DNA of 64,000 nt from positions 62,001-126,000 of the forward strand of contig NZ_MRUH01000124.1 of assembly GCF_001922985.1 (NCBI RefSeq), written 5' to 3'. A program made the position numbers and the translations under genes. The notes under the pieces are model-generated. The model made no database searches. It was not told the origin of the DNA and was given only the letters and a program-made list of their open reading frames with translations. Positions 36,404 to 47,300 of this stretch are shown piece after piece. The stretch comes from Teredinibacter waterburyi. Its GTDB lineage: Bacteria; Pseudomonadota; Gammaproteobacteria; Pseudomonadales; Cellvibrionaceae. Each line of letters starts with the position of its first letter. Position 1 is the first letter of the stretch.

Positions 36404-38296
36404 ATGTACTACAAACTTATCTCCCCTTGGGTTGCCGTCTCTGCGGTAAGCCTGTTTATGTCCACTTGTGTAAACGCTGCCTCTGACGAATCAGCGGAAA
36501 TTGCAGCAGACCCAACTCAAACCAGCCCCTTAGAAGAAATTATTGTTACAGCGTCTCGCGTTGCTACACCGATAAGGCAGGTCGGTACTGCCGTGACTAT
36601 CGTTAATGACACGGAAATAGAATTGCGTGGTTACAACTCGCTTGCCGATGTTCTGCGAACCGAGGTTGGCGTTGGTGTTTCTAATAACGGCGGCGCAGGT
36701 AAGGTTACAACCTTGCGGATACGCGGCGAAGAAGGTTATCGCACGCTAGTGATAATTGATGGCATGGAGGTTTCTGACGCGTCGGGTACTCAGGTTGGAC
36801 CGCATATGGGCTATGCTAGCTCGACGGCAGACATTGAGCGTGTCGAAATATTACATGGTCCTCAGGGCTTTGCTTACGGCGCCGATGCCGGTGGCGTGGT
36901 GAATATTTTTACCCGCAAGCCGGCGCAGGGTGTGGCCGCAGAAGTAGGCTTGGAAGGTGGTCAATTTAATACGCTGAATACTCATGGTTTTATTGCCGCC
37001 GCAAATTCTACGGTGGATGGCTTTTTATCCCTATCAAATCAACGTACATCTGGCTTTAATGCGGCGAAAAGCGATCCTAATGAAGATGATGATGGTAACC
37101 GCAATACCACTGTACATGCTCGCGCGGGCTTTAATGTGAATGACCGGTTGCGTTTGGAGCAGGTTGTCCGCAGTGTTGACGCTGATACAGAGTACGATAA
37201 TTGTTTCAATATTGACCACGACTGCGCTACCGAATTTTCTCAAGTCTCAGGCCGCTTCAGCGTCAAATATGATGGTGATCGGCTAGATCATAGTGCAGGG
37301 TTTTCATTAACCGAGGTGGAGCGAGAATATTATAGCTCAGGGGAGTCCACCTACGAGGTTGAGGGTAGTATTGAAAAATTTGACTATGTTGGGAGTGCCA
37401 TGCTGAACGACCAAATACAGCTGGTAGTTGGCAGTGACTATAAAATTGAAAGTACTGTTAGCAATAATGAAGAAACGGAACGATCACAGTTGGGTATTTT
37501 TTCTGAGCTTCAGGCTAACTGGAACGATAACGTTTATTTAGCTGCAGGTACTCGCTTTGATGACAATGAGGATTTCGGTCAGCACACGAGCATAAGGATT
37601 TCTGGTGCGATCGTGCAGGAATTCGATACTAGTAGCCTTAAGTACCGGAGCAGTGCAGGTACTGGTTTTCGTGCGCCGAGTATAGGTGAGGTTGGCCTCA
37701 ATCGTTCACGTGATGAGAGGATTGGTGTCCAGTCAACGGCACTGCATGAAGAGCGCAGTGAGGGGTGGGATTTTGGTGTTGACCTTTATACTGATGGTGG
37801 CAACGGTATTCAGGCAACGCTGTTCTATCAAGTTGTTAGCGACCAGCTTTATTTTTATTATGACCCCGATACTGGTGGCCACTACCGACAAGACAGTGGT
37901 GATAGTAAGTCCAAGGGGCTAGAACTTACTGGTGATTATCATATTTACCCGTGGCTGAACCTCCGCTCTAACTATACTTACAACATTGCTCGTGACACCG
38001 ATGATAAGCCGCGTCTGCGACGCCCCAAGCATATGGCAAATATGGGCTTAGAATTTAGCCTTCTTGACTCAAAACTTACCCTGTTAAGCAATCTGCGTTT
38101 GGTACAGAGCACTAAAGATGTCGGCGATGTTGATCTCGATAACTATGGTGTTGTTGACTTGAGTGGTACCTATAAAACTGAGCGACTTACTTATTTCGCA
38201 CGTATCGAAAATGTTTTAGATCGTGATTATGTCGAGGTGAGCGACTATAACGTTTCGGGTCGTGCAGCTTATGCCGGCGTTAAGTATCGGTTCTAA
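36404..38296 (+). CDS. btuB: TonB-dependent vitamin B12 receptor BtuB
   Basis: BtuB imports cobalamins across the outer membrane using TonB energy. The 630-residue protein has a signal peptide (VAVSAVSLFMSTCVNA), a TonB box (EEIIVTASR), and a plug domain with RIRGEEGYRTLVIIDGMEVSD, RVEILHGPQGFAYGADAGGVVNI. A 22-strand type barrel ends in the aromatic terminus YAGVKYRF. The long frame starts at ATG 36392, but that ATG lies inside the ribosome-binding region; ATG 36404, with AGGA 5-6 bases upstream, is the better start. It is the first gene of a riboswitch-controlled operon containing BtuCDF and B12 salvage enzymes, which supports B12 as substrate. Confidence 0.95.
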   Translation: MYYKLISPWVAVSAVSLFMSTCVNAASDESAEIAADPTQTSPLEEIIVTASRVATPIRQVGTAVTIVNDTEIELRGYNSLADVLRTEVGVGVSNNGGAGKVTTLRIRGEEGYRTLVIIDGMEVSDASGTQVGPHMGYASSTADIERVEILHGPQGFAYGADAGGVVNIFTRKPAQGVAAEVGLEGGQFNTLNTHGFIAAANSTVDGFLSLSNQRTSGFNAAKSDPNEDDDGNRNTTVHARAGFNVNDRLRLEQVVRSVDADTEYDNCFNIDHDCATEFSQVSGRFSVKYDGDRLDHSAGFSLTEVEREYYSSGESTYEVEGSIEKFDYVGSAMLNDQIQLVVGSDYKIESTVSNNEETERSQLGIFSELQANWNDNVYLAAGTRFDDNEDFGQHTSIRISGAIVQEFDTSSLKYRSSAGTGFRAPSIGEVGLNRSRDERIGVQSTALHEERSEGWDFGVDLYTDGGNGIQATLFYQVVSDQLYFYYDPDTGGHYRQDSGDSKSKGLELTGDYHIYPWLNLRSNYTYNIARDTDDKPRLRRPKHMANMGLEFSLLDSKLTLLSNLRLVQSTKDVGDVDLDNYGVVDLSGTYKTERLTYFARIENVLDRDYVEVSDYNVSGRAAYAGVKYRF

Positions 38297-38323
38297 GTCG
38301 TTAAGTTACGGTTAGGTGGTTCT

Positions 38324-38359
38324 AGGTTAGTTAACCTGTGTTTGCATGTTAACTAACCT
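38324..38359 (+). terminator. Intercistronic hairpin between btuB and cobO
   Basis: AGGTTAGTTAAC (38324-38335) pairs perfectly with GTTAACTAACCT (38348-38359) around a 12-base loop, followed by only two more T. It may be a weak attenuator or an mRNA-processing stem that lets the outer-membrane receptor be made in excess over the downstream enzymes. Confidence 0.5.
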
Positions 38360-38390
38360 TTCAGAATGAAAATTAAAAATAGGAGTTTCC

Positions 38391-39011
38391 GTGTCCACAG
38401 ATGCAAATGATACCCGTAAAGACGGCAAACATAAGCGGGCGATGGAAAAGCAAAAAACCAAAGTCGATGCGAATATCGAAGCCGCTAATATCGAACGCGG
38501 TGTTTCCGTTTTGTTGACCGGTAATGGTAAAGGAAAGTCCAGCTCTGCATTTGGCATGGTGATGCGTGCCTTGGGATACGGTCAGCGCGTGGGTGTTGTG
38601 CAATTTATTAAAGGTGTACAGCTTTCGGGCGAGGAAATTTATTTGCGCGACCGCTGTCCCGACGTGTATTTCTATCAGATGGGTACAGGCTTTACCTGGA
38701 ACACCCAAGATCGCAGCGGCGATATTGCTGCTGCCAAGACGACTTGGCAACATGCATTAACCTTGCTGTCTGATCCAAGCTACGACCTTGTGGTTCTCGA
38801 TGAACTCACCTACATGTTAGCGTATGACTACCTCGACAAAGAGGCGGTAATTGAGGCCATTAATAATCGTCCGGTTGAGCAGAGTTTAGTGGTAACAGGC
38901 CGAGGTGGTGGCAGCGAGCTGCGCGATGCGGTCGATACCGTTTCGGAAGTGAAAGATATTAAACACGGCTTTACCGCGGGTTTAAAAGCGCGCAAAGGCG
39001 TCGATTTTTAA
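38391..39011 (+). CDS. cobO: Cob(I)yrinic acid a,c-diamide adenosyltransferase
   Basis: CobO/BtuR/CobA-type ATP:corrinoid adenosyltransferase, which attaches the 5'-deoxyadenosyl group to cobalt in de novo and salvage pathways. The 206-residue protein has the P-loop [13 protein letters not shown] at about 44-56, the substrate stretch [12 protein letters not shown], the Walker-B-like [10 protein letters not shown] and VVTGRGG. The N-terminus is a lysine-rich tail ([12 protein letters not shown]), as is common in this family. It starts with GTG, preceded by AGGAG with 5-base spacing. cobQ follows 14 bases later. Confidence 0.95.
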   Translation: MSTDANDTRKDGKHKRAMEKQKTKVDANIEAANIERGVSVLLTGNGKGKSSSAFGMVMRALGYGQRVGVVQFIKGVQLSGEEIYLRDRCPDVYFYQMGTGFTWNTQDRSGDIAAAKTTWQHALTLLSDPSYDLVVLDELTYMLAYDYLDKEAVIEAINNRPVEQSLVVTGRGGGSELRDAVDTVSEVKDIKHGFTAGLKARKGVDF

Positions 39012-39025
39012 CGGATACGATTTTT

Positions 39026-40693
39026 ATGCAGCCTTTTTCGCTAATGGTACAGGGCACTACATCCGACGCGGGTAAAAGCACCTTAGTCGCAGCGTTGTGC
39101 CGGCTGCTGGCGAGGAGGCAGGTAAAAGTCGCGCCCTTTAAGCCGCAAAATATGGCACTAAACAGTGCCGTTACCGAAGCCGGTGGAGAAATAGGCCGAG
39201 CCCAAGCCGTTCAGGCGCAAGCGGCAGGCGTAGTCCCGCACACCGATATGAACCCTGTATTAATTAAACCCAGTAGCGATACCGGTGCACAAATTATTAT
39301 TCAGGGGAAAGCAAAACTGAATATGAGCGCGGCGGATTTTCACCAGTTTAAGCCGCAAGCCATGCAAGCGGTAAAAGAATCTTTTAGCCGATTAACCAAT
39401 GGTTATACCGCCGTCATTATTGAGGGGGCCGGTAGCCCTGCCGAAATCAATTTACGTGAGGGTGATATCGCCAATATGGGCTTTGCCGAAGCGGTCGATT
39501 GCCCGGTAATTTTAATTGCTGATATTGATAAGGGAGGCGTATTTGCGCATATTATCGGTACTCTCGAACTGCTGTCCGCATCTGAACAGAACCGTATTAT
39601 TGGTTTTGTCATAAATCGCTTTCGCGGTGATATTCGCTTGCTGCAGTCGGGGCTCGATTGGCTCGAAGCGCGTACTGGCAAACCGGTACTCGCGGTTGTT
39701 CCATACCTGCATAATTTTTATTTAGAAGCGGAAGATGCTATCGATGCGCGTCAACCCGATAAAGCTTCGAGCAAACTTAATATTCTCGTGCCGGTATTGC
39801 CACACACCTCGAATCACACCGATTTCGACGCGCTGCGTTTTCATCCATCGGTAAACCTGCAGTTTATTCCTGCGGATCAAACGCCACCGGCTTGCGACTG
39901 TATTATTCTGCCGGGCAGCAAAAGTGTTGTCAGCGACCTCAATTATTTAAAGCAGCATGGCTGGCAGCATCACCTAAACAAACATTTGCGCTACGGCGGT
40001 AAGGTAATGGGGGTTTGCGGCGGCTATCAAATGCTGGGGGAATCGATTTCTGATCCGTTGAATATCGAAAGCGAATCTTTTTCCGGTCAAGACAATACCG
40101 AGCTTACCTACGGCTTTAAATTACTGCCAGTACACACACAGTTCTATGCGGAAAAATCCCTACGGCGCGTTACGGGCATATTGCGATTACCGGTCCCGCC
40201 GCTATCTTTGAATACAGAATTAAGAGAAGGCTTCAACCTTAAGCCAGCAATAGAGCAAAGCCTCAGTGTTGCAGTCGAAAAAACAGCCGAAATTGGCGGT
40301 TATGAAATTCACAACGGTATTACCCAGCCTATAAATTCTACAAATCCAGCTTTACCGTCAGAGGTTAATGTCAGTCGTTCGCCAATTGAATTACATGGCC
40401 CGCTACCAAGTTCGACCAGCTCCCAAGACGGTTACCTCAATAGCGATAACAATGTGTTGGGCACCTATCTACACGGTTGCTTCGATTCCCCTGAGGCTTT
40501 GAATTTATTGCTCGCTTGGATGGGGTTAGACAATATCGATATTCCACTGCTGGATATTACCGCGCTTCGCGAACAAGAAATCGATCGCTTAGCGGATACG
40601 CTGGAAGGTGATTCCGGTTTTAAAGTAGATGAGCTTGTCGAAAGTTGTATTGCCTTTTATCAATCTCGTTCATCGATGGTAGAAGTGCAATGA
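39026..40693 (+). CDS. cobQ: Cobyric acid synthase
   Basis: CobQ amidates four side chains of adenosylcobyrinic a,c-diamide to make adenosylcobyric acid, using glutamine and ATP. The N-terminal synthetase domain has [11 protein letters not shown] near residue 9, [20 protein letters not shown] and [11 protein letters not shown]. The C-terminal glutaminase has its nucleophile Cys in [12 protein letters not shown] and the catalytic His in LGTYLHGCF. At 555 residues it is about 50 longer than Salmonella CbiP. The extra length sits in the glutaminase domain between [10 protein letters not shown] and GGYEIHNG, where the family usually has a short link. All catalytic residues look intact. It overlaps btuC by 4 bases. 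Confidence 0.95.
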   Translation: MQPFSLMVQGTTSDAGKSTLVAALCRLLARRQVKVAPFKPQNMALNSAVTEAGGEIGRAQAVQAQAAGVVPHTDMNPVLIKPSSDTGAQIIIQGKAKLNMSAADFHQFKPQAMQAVKESFSRLTNGYTAVIIEGAGSPAEINLREGDIANMGFAEAVDCPVILIADIDKGGVFAHIIGTLELLSASEQNRIIGFVINRFRGDIRLLQSGLDWLEARTGKPVLAVVPYLHNFYLEAEDAIDARQPDKASSKLNILVPVLPHTSNHTDFDALRFHPSVNLQFIPADQTPPACDCIILPGSKSVVSDLNYLKQHGWQHHLNKHLRYGGKVMGVCGGYQMLGESISDPLNIESESFSGQDNTELTYGFKLLPVHTQFYAEKSLRRVTGILRLPVPPLSLNTELREGFNLKPAIEQSLSVAVEKTAEIGGYEIHNGITQPINSTNPALPSEVNVSRSPIELHGPLPSSTSSQDGYLNSDNNVLGTYLHGCFDSPEALNLLLAWMGLDNIDIPLLDITALREQEIDRLADTLEGDSGFKVDELVESCIAFYQSRSSMVEVQ

Positions 40694-41730
40694 TGGTTTC
40701 GGCAGAATCTCTACCACGCCTTTGGCCGTTGATTTTTTTGGGTAGTATTGTGCTGCTGATGATATCGATCGTTACAGGCCTGATGTTTGGTGCAGTGCCG
40801 ATATCTCTCGAGCAGATTGTTAGCTGGTTAACTTTTACAGATGTCGATAACGGTGATTTCAGTCATGTAATTCTCGAACAACTACGCTTGCCGCGTACTT
40901 TGTTGGCAGTCGTTGTAGGTGCCGTTCTCGCCAGCAGCGGCGCGGTCACACAAGGTTTGTTTCGCAACCCCTTGGCCGACCCGTCACTTATTGGTGTTAG
41001 TGCTGGCGCGTCTGCTGGTGCAAGTATTGCCATTGTACTCTTGCAGCCCAGTGGTGCTTCTTTAATGGGGTTATCAATTGTGTCGGTGGCAGCCTTTGCC
41101 GGTAGTTGTATTGTGGTGGTATTGGTTTATCGGTTGGCAACAAATACTCAGGGCACGAGTGTGGCAACCATGTTGCTCGCTGGTATTGCTTTAACTTTTT
41201 TGGCGGGAAGCTTAACTAGCCTATTGGAGTTTTTGGCGGACAACACTATGTTGCGCCGAATAAGTCTTTGGCGAATGGGCGGGTTAGATGCCGCTAATGG
41301 TTCGCGATTATTGCTGGTGACGGTTATTGGTTTCATTTCTATCGCTGTGTTCTATCGCTATCGCTACGCGCTTAACGCTTTACTATTGGGCGAGTCCGAG
41401 GCGCGACATCTAGGGATTAATGTTGATCGCGTTAAATTCCATATTATTTTATGTGTCGCTGCCGCGGTGGGCGTTTCCGTTGCTGTGGCGGGCACCATTG
41501 CCTTTATTGGTTTGGTGGTGCCGCATGTTATTCGTATTATTGTAGGCCCAAACCACCGTTACTTAATTCCGCTTAGTGCAACCTTGGGCGCGGCACTCCT
41601 AGTTAATGCGGATACCTTATCTCGCTTGGTCTTGGCGCCAACCGAACTGCCAGTGGGGTTGGTAACGGCGGCCATTGGAGCGCCGATGTTTATTTCGCTA
41701 TTGCGTAGGCGTTCGGCATATGGAAGCTAG
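40690..41730 (+). CDS. btuC: B12 ABC transporter permease (FecCD family)
   Basis: The inner-membrane permease of the BtuCDF importer. The 346-residue protein has about ten membrane helices and FecCD family markers: [42 protein letters not shown], the coupling-helix region [14 protein letters not shown] and [16 protein letters not shown] chose the ATG at 40690, whose ATGA overlaps the cobQ stop; the open frame extends 15 codons into cobQ. Iron-siderophore permeases share the same family, so the B12 assignment rests on the riboswitch operon and the neighbouring cobalamin genes. Confidence 0.9.
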   Translation: MMVSAESLPRLWPLIFLGSIVLLMISIVTGLMFGAVPISLEQIVSWLTFTDVDNGDFSHVILEQLRLPRTLLAVVVGAVLASSGAVTQGLFRNPLADPSLIGVSAGASAGASIAIVLLQPSGASLMGLSIVSVAAFAGSCIVVVLVYRLATNTQGTSVATMLLAGIALTFLAGSLTSLLEFLADNTMLRRISLWRMGGLDAANGSRLLLVTVIGFISIAVFYRYRYALNALLLGESEARHLGINVDRVKFHIILCVAAAVGVSVAVAGTIAFIGLVVPHVIRIIVGPNHRYLIPLSATLGAALLVNADTLSRLVLAPTELPVGLVTAAIGAPMFISLLRRRSAYGS

Positions 41731-41734
41731 CGCT

Positions 41735-42544
41735 ATGACGAATACTATTTTAGACGTGCGGGAACTTAGTGTAAGCATCGATCAGCGGCAATTGCTTATT
41801 GACGTAAGTTTTAGCCTAAAGGCCGGCGAAGTTACGGCGATTGTCGGTACTAACGGCGCGGGAAAATCGACTTTGTTAAGAGCTATTGCTGGCGATAAGC
41901 CATTCACACCTACTAAAATTGTTGACGAAAAATGTTTAAGCGGAATTTACTTTTGCGAAAAATCGATCAGCCGTTGGTCGCAGCAGGAACTAGCGAAACA
42001 TATTGCCGTATTACCCCAAATCAGCCAGTTAAATTTCCCTTTTACCTTGGCGGATGTCGTCGGCTTAGGGCGAATTCCACATAGCACTGGCGCTCAACTC
42101 GATGGTGAGATTGTTGAAGCAGCCATGCAGGCCACCGATGTTGTGCATCTTAAAGATAGATTCTATACACAAGTTTCTGGTGGTGAACAGCAACGCTGTC
42201 AACTCGCTCGGGTTATGGCGCAAATATGGCGAAGTGAAGATGCTACCCCCAGATTATTACTGTTAGATGAGCCAACAGCCGCTTTAGATTTGTCTCATCA
42301 ACAACAATTAATGTGCGCCGTTCAAAATTTTTCGAAACAGGGCGTTGCCGTGTTAATGGTTGTTCACGATATTAATTTGGCATCTACCTATGCGGACAAT
42401 ATTATTGCCTTACAGCAGGGCCGGATATTGTGTAATGGGCCGGTTGCAGAAGTGTTAAACCAGCCGTTACTTGATAATTTATTTGGCGGTGACGTCCATT
42501 TGTTTTTTCACCCGAAAACGGGTAAGCCTTTGGTTTTATCGTAA
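41735..42544 (+). CDS. btuD: B12 ABC transporter ATP-binding protein
   Basis: The ATPase of the BtuCDF importer. From ATG 41735 (GGAAG 8 bases upstream) it has 269 residues. Walker A is GTNGAGKST at 38-46, the signature is VSGGEQQRCQLARV, Walker B LLLLDEPTAALD and the switch His in MVVHDINLA. By sequence alone it also resembles hemin (HmuV) and iron-siderophore ATPases; the operon decides for cobalamin. The frame is open upstream within btuC, and an ATG at 41720 would overlap btuC, but it has no ribosome-binding site. It ends 27 bases before cobC. Confidence 0.9.
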   Translation: MTNTILDVRELSVSIDQRQLLIDVSFSLKAGEVTAIVGTNGAGKSTLLRAIAGDKPFTPTKIVDEKCLSGIYFCEKSISRWSQQELAKHIAVLPQISQLNFPFTLADVVGLGRIPHSTGAQLDGEIVEAAMQATDVVHLKDRFYTQVSGGEQQRCQLARVMAQIWRSEDATPRLLLLDEPTAALDLSHQQQLMCAVQNFSKQGVAVLMVVHDINLASTYADNIIALQQGRILCNGPVAEVLNQPLLDNLFGGDVHLFFHPKTGKPLVLS

Positions 42545-42571
42545 ATTACTGGAGGTCAGTAAGAGATTATT

Positions 42572-43267
42572 ATGCACGACAAATATAATGAAATTACCCA
42601 TTTGCACCTTTTGCGTCATGGTGAATGTCAGGGTGGTGCAATTTTTCGCGGTAGCAGTAATGTGGAACTTTCCGCAAAAGGCTTCGCCCAAATGCAAGCA
42701 TCCTGTGACTACGCAGCGCAAACGCTCAATCATCATTGGGATGTAATTATTAGTTCTCCATTAGCTCGCTGCCGATACTTTGCTGAACATTTTTCCAAGA
42801 ACAATAATATTGAACTGGATATAGACGAGCGCATTCGGGAAATGTCGTTTGGCGATTGGGATGGAAAATTAGTCGAAACAGTTTGGCGGGATTACGAAGC
42901 CGTAATGACCCGATGGTCTGCCGACCCCGCCAGTATAACGCCACCTAATGGTGAGCCCATGAGCGATGTTGCACGTCGTTTGCTTGAGGCCTACCGCGAT
43001 ATAACCCAGCGTTATCGCGGTAAAAAAATATTATTGATTATGCATGGCGGTGTAATCCGAGTGTTGCTAACACAGCTGCTCAATATGCCATTAACGTTTG
43101 CCAATAGATTTGAAGTTCCCTACGCAAACTTAACCGCGTTAAATCTTTATCATGGGCACGCCGTTACAGAGCTAACACCTGACAGCGCGCGGTCAGAGGC
43201 AACAAATTCTATCAGCCCATCTATCGATAAATTAAAACTCGTTAGTCACAATATGGTGCCGCTATGA
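42572..43267 (+). CDS. cobC: Alpha-ribazole phosphatase (histidine phosphatase family)
   Basis: CobC removes phosphate from alpha-ribazole 5'-phosphate (or adenosylcobalamin 5'-phosphate) in nucleotide-loop assembly. The 231-residue protein has the histidine phosphatase signature LLRHGECQGG with catalytic His16, the second motif SSPLARCRYFAEHF, the acid-bearing ERIREMSFGDWDG, and the second catalytic His in LLIMHGGVIRVLL. The family is broad, so the cobalamin role is inferred from position between btuD and btuF. It overlaps btuF by 4 bases. Confidence 0.87.
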   Translation: MHDKYNEITHLHLLRHGECQGGAIFRGSSNVELSAKGFAQMQASCDYAAQTLNHHWDVIISSPLARCRYFAEHFSKNNNIELDIDERIREMSFGDWDGKLVETVWRDYEAVMTRWSADPASITPPNGEPMSDVARRLLEAYRDITQRYRGKKILLIMHGGVIRVLLTQLLNMPLTFANRFEVPYANLTALNLYHGHAVTELTPDSARSEATNSISPSIDKLKLVSHNMVPL

Positions 43268-44244
43268 TTCAATCAGAGCGTTTTTATTCTGCCATAAAAT
43301 TTACGTGTGTGTTGCTATGTGTGGTTTTTACCATGCATGTACAAGCAAGCGGGATAGTGACGAAAGTGGGCAGAGTAAAAGTAGAAGGTAATACTGCCGC
43401 GATTAAGTCTGAAACTAGGGCAATAGAAGTTACTGACTATCTTGGTCGTAGCTTAAGTTTTAGTAAACCGATAGAGCGCGTTATTGCCTTGGCACCACAT
43501 ATTGTCGAAAACGTTTATTCCGCCGGAGCTGGCGAGACTTTAGTTGGTGCTGTCGATTACAGTGATTACCCTGCGAGTGCAAAAGATCTTGTCCGTGTTG
43601 GTGCGATTAGCAGCTTTAGTCTGGAAGCCATCGTTAGCTTGAAGCCCGATCTGGTTATTGTTTGGCATTCTGGGCGTGGTGCGAATGTTTTAGAGAAGCT
43701 CGAAAAAATTGGCATTCCCACCTATGCGAGCGATCCCCATTCATTGCTGGATGTGGCGCGTTCTATACGCGATTACGGAGCCTTAACGGGGAATGCTGAT
43801 ATTGCAGAGGCCTCGGCGAAAACCTTCGAGCTAAAATATCGCAGTCTCGCGGCGCTACATCAAGAGTCTGAAGCCGTGAGTGTGCTGTACGAGGTTTGGA
43901 ATCAACCGCTGCAAACATTGAATAACAAGCATATTATTAGCGATGTCATTCGGCTTTGCGGAGGTGTGAATTTATTTGGTGATGAGCCCAGTTTAGCGCC
44001 GGTAATTAGTGTGGAAAGCGTTCTGCAACGTAATCCCGATGTTATTATCGCTAGTGGTATGGGTGAAGAACAGCCTGAATGGTTAAACGATTGGTACACA
44101 TGGCCGCAACTAAAAGCGGTTAAAAATAAAAATTTGTATTTTATTTCGCCGGACTTATTACAACGGCATACCGCCCGTATTTTGGATGGCGCAGAGATAA
44201 TGTGTTCGCAGCTTGATGCGGCACGGTTAAAGCTAGGCTTATAG
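43264..44244 (+). CDS. btuF: Periplasmic B12-binding protein
   Basis: BtuF captures cobalamin released by BtuB and delivers it to BtuCD. The 326-residue product has a signal peptide (FTCVLLCVVFTMHVQAS) and the two-lobed helical-backbone fold: RVIALAPHIVENVYSAGAGETLVGAVDYSDYPASAK, SLEAIVSLKPDLVIVWHSG, LYEVWNQPLQTLN, IRLCGGVNLFG and a final YFISPDLLQRHTARILDGAE. These match BtuF more than iron-siderophore binders. It overlaps cobC by 4 bases and is the last gene of the operon. Confidence 0.93.
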   Translation: MIQSERFYSAIKFTCVLLCVVFTMHVQASGIVTKVGRVKVEGNTAAIKSETRAIEVTDYLGRSLSFSKPIERVIALAPHIVENVYSAGAGETLVGAVDYSDYPASAKDLVRVGAISSFSLEAIVSLKPDLVIVWHSGRGANVLEKLEKIGIPTYASDPHSLLDVARSIRDYGALTGNADIAEASAKTFELKYRSLAALHQESEAVSVLYEVWNQPLQTLNNKHIISDVIRLCGGVNLFGDEPSLAPVISVESVLQRNPDVIIASGMGEEQPEWLNDWYTWPQLKAVKNKNLYFISPDLLQRHTARILDGAEIMCSQLDAARLKLGL

Positions 44245-44269
44245 TTCATGCCTCGGTACTTCGATCGTC

Positions 44270-44313
44270 TACCATCGCTAAGGTTTAGGGGCTTTTAAAC
44301 GTTAGCGATGGTA
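44270..44313. terminator. Long hairpin at the end of the B12 operon
   Basis: An 18-base inverted repeat with one mismatch (TACCATCGCTAA at 44270-44281, TTAGCGATGGTA at 44302-44313, extended inward by GTTTA/TAAAC) lies between the convergent btuF and nifJ genes. It has no clear T-tract, so it is a probable but non-canonical terminator. Confidence 0.6.
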
Positions 44314-44327
44314 TAAGCTTCTCGCGA

Positions 44328-47300
44328 CTAGTCCAGACGCGTATCGGGAATAAATTCGTGCACATCCCGAGTCGCCATCTCTTCATATACCGACCATTTT
44401 TGATTCACAACTTTCTGAGCCATCGCCATAAGTCGGTCTGCTTCGCTCGGATTTTTTACCCGCAGTACCTTGTAGCGATTTTCTCGGTCGGTGTAGTCAG
44501 TAAGCGGCCGGTCTGGTCGTAGCGAATCGAGAATAAAGGGATTACTACCGGCGCTGTGTAAGTCTGGGTTGTAGCGATAGAGCGGCCAGTAACCACATTT
44601 CACCGCAAGCTTTTGCTGCTGCATTCCCTCACTCATACTGATGCCGTGCTCAATACAATGGCTGTAGGCGATTATAAGAGAAGGGCCATCATAGGCTTCA
44701 GCTTCGCGCAGGGCTTGCAAGGTTTGCTGTGGGTTCGCTCCCAGCGCTATTCGTGCGACGTAAACATTGCCGTAGGCGATGGCTTGCAAACTTAAATCTT
44801 TTTGGGGAACAACTTTTCCTCCTGCGGCAAATTTTGCAACGGCGCCTATTGGGGTGGCCTTCGAAGCTTGTCCGCCGGTGTTGGAATAAACCTCCGTATC
44901 CATAACTAAAATATTAACGTTTCGGCCACTGGCCAGTACATGGTCAACACCGCCATAGCCAATGTCGTAGGCCCAGCCATCGCCACCAACAATCCACACA
45001 CTGCGTCGAACCAAGTGGTCGATTACCGATAATAAATCCTCGGCGAGCGGGTCGTTCAGTTGTCGTAGAATCTTTGCAATTTCTACTACGCGATCACGTT
45101 GTTTACGAATATCACTTTCATGAATTTGTTGGGAGTTTAGGGTCTCATCTATCAGCTTTTCGTCGAGCATTGCAGACAACGGTTCGCGTAACTCTCTCAA
45201 ACGCTGTTCGGCAAGCGCTAAATGCTGATCTGAGGTTAAGCGAAAGCCGAGGCCAAATTCAGCGTTATCTTCAAATAGAGAATTACACCAAGCAGGGCCT
45301 TTACCGTCCGCGTTTTTACTCCAAGGTGTCGTGGGTAAGTTTCCGCCGTAGATAGAAGAGCAACCAGTCGCGTTAGCGATAAGTGCGCGGTCACCGAATA
45401 GCTGACTAACTAATTTTAAGTAGGGTGTTTCGCCGCAGCCTGCGCAGGCGCCACTAAATTCAAATAATGGCTGTAAATACTGCACGCCGCGAATATTAGA
45501 AAAATCTACCGCCGATCTGTCGTTATAGGGCAAGCTTTCAAAAAATGTAAGGTTACGTTTCTCTTCGCTTAAGTGCGGCAGCTTTTCTTGCATATTTATC
45601 GCTTTGATATCGGCGGATTGCTCTGAACTTACTGGGCAGGCTTCAACGCAAAGTTTACACCCGGTGCAATCCTCTGGATAAATTTGTAGGGTATAACGCA
45701 ATTCAGGAAAGCCGCGGGCACTAATATTTGCAGATTTAAAACCTTCAGGGGCGTCTTTAAGGAGTGAATCGCCATAGAACTTTGCTCTTATTGCAGCGTG
45801 CGGACACACCGCCGAACAGTTACCGCATTGTATGCAAAGATCAGATTCCCATATCGGAATATCGACGGCGATGTTGCGTTTCTCCCATTGAGTGGTTCCT
45901 GTAGGGTAGGTGCCATCGTCGGGCAATAGTGTAACGGGGATTAGGTCACCGTTACCTAAGATGAGTTCACTTGTAACGGATTTAACAAAGGCAGGCGCGT
46001 TTACAAATTTTTGCTTAGGATCGGGATCGTAAATACTTGTTACTTGTGCCGGGTAGCTCACTTGTTCTAAGTGTGCGAGTGCTTGATCAATTGCTGCAAA
46101 GTTTCTTTGCACAATTTCCATACCTTTGCGAGCGTAGGATTTTTCTGCAGCGGCTTTAATTTTTTTTATAGCCAATTCTTTTGGCATAACACCGCTTAAC
46201 GCGAAGAAGCAGGTTTGCATCACCGTATTAATACGGCTCCCCATTCCGACAGAGCGGGCTACTTTAGCGCCGTCTATAACATAAAAATTAATGTTTTTAT
46301 CAATGATTTGCTGCTGTACACGTTGCGGTAGTTTTGCCCAAATAACATCTTTGTTATGGGGGCTGTTTAATAGAAAGGTTGCGCCGTAACCGGCACGCGA
46401 CAACATGTCAACCTGCTCGATAAAGGCATATTGATGGCACGCTACGAAGGAGGCCGAACTAATAAGGTAGGGGGCTTCGATATGGGTTGGGCCAAATCTA
46501 AGGTGAGAAACGGTAATACTCCCAGCCTTTTTAGAATCGTAAACAAAATAGCCCTGGGCATAAAATTGTGGTTCGGCCCCAATAATTTTAATACTGTTTT
46601 TATTTGCACCTACGGTTCCATCAGACCCTAAGCCAAAAAAAACCGCACGAACGGTTTCGTTGGGTTCTATATCTAAAGGAGGTATATTGTCTAGGCTGGT
46701 GAAGGTACGGTCATCACGAATGCCTATTGTAAAGCCATTTTTCGGTTTAACCGCGCGAAGTTCGCTATAGATTCTAGCTACCATTGCAGGCGTAAATTCT
46801 TTACTCGACAGTCCATAACGACCACCTATGATTCGAGGTAGGGCGGCCATTTCACCGCGAATAACGGTTTGTGCAAGTTCTGTAATAATATCTTTATAAA
46901 GTGGTTCGCCATCAGCGCCTGGTTCTTTTGTTCTATCGAGAACGGCGATACTGACAACCGTTTTCGGAAGTGCCCTCATAAGATGCAAGGCACTAAAAGG
47001 GCGGAAAACGCGTACTTTGAGTACACCAACCTTTTCGCCGCTGACGCGAAGATGGTCTACGGTTTGGCTCACTGTTTCAGCGCCTGAGCCCATGATTATA
47101 ATGACTCTTTCCGCTTCCGGGTCACCATGATATTCAAATAATTGGTAGTGGCGGCCGGTTAGTTCAGCAAACTTTTTAAATTTATCTTCAAATATTTTTA
47201 CTGCGTTTGTGTAGTAGGCATTTACGGATTCACGACCCTGGAAATAGGTGTCGGGATTTTGCGCCGTTCCACGCATAACCGGTGCATCTGGATTTAGCGC

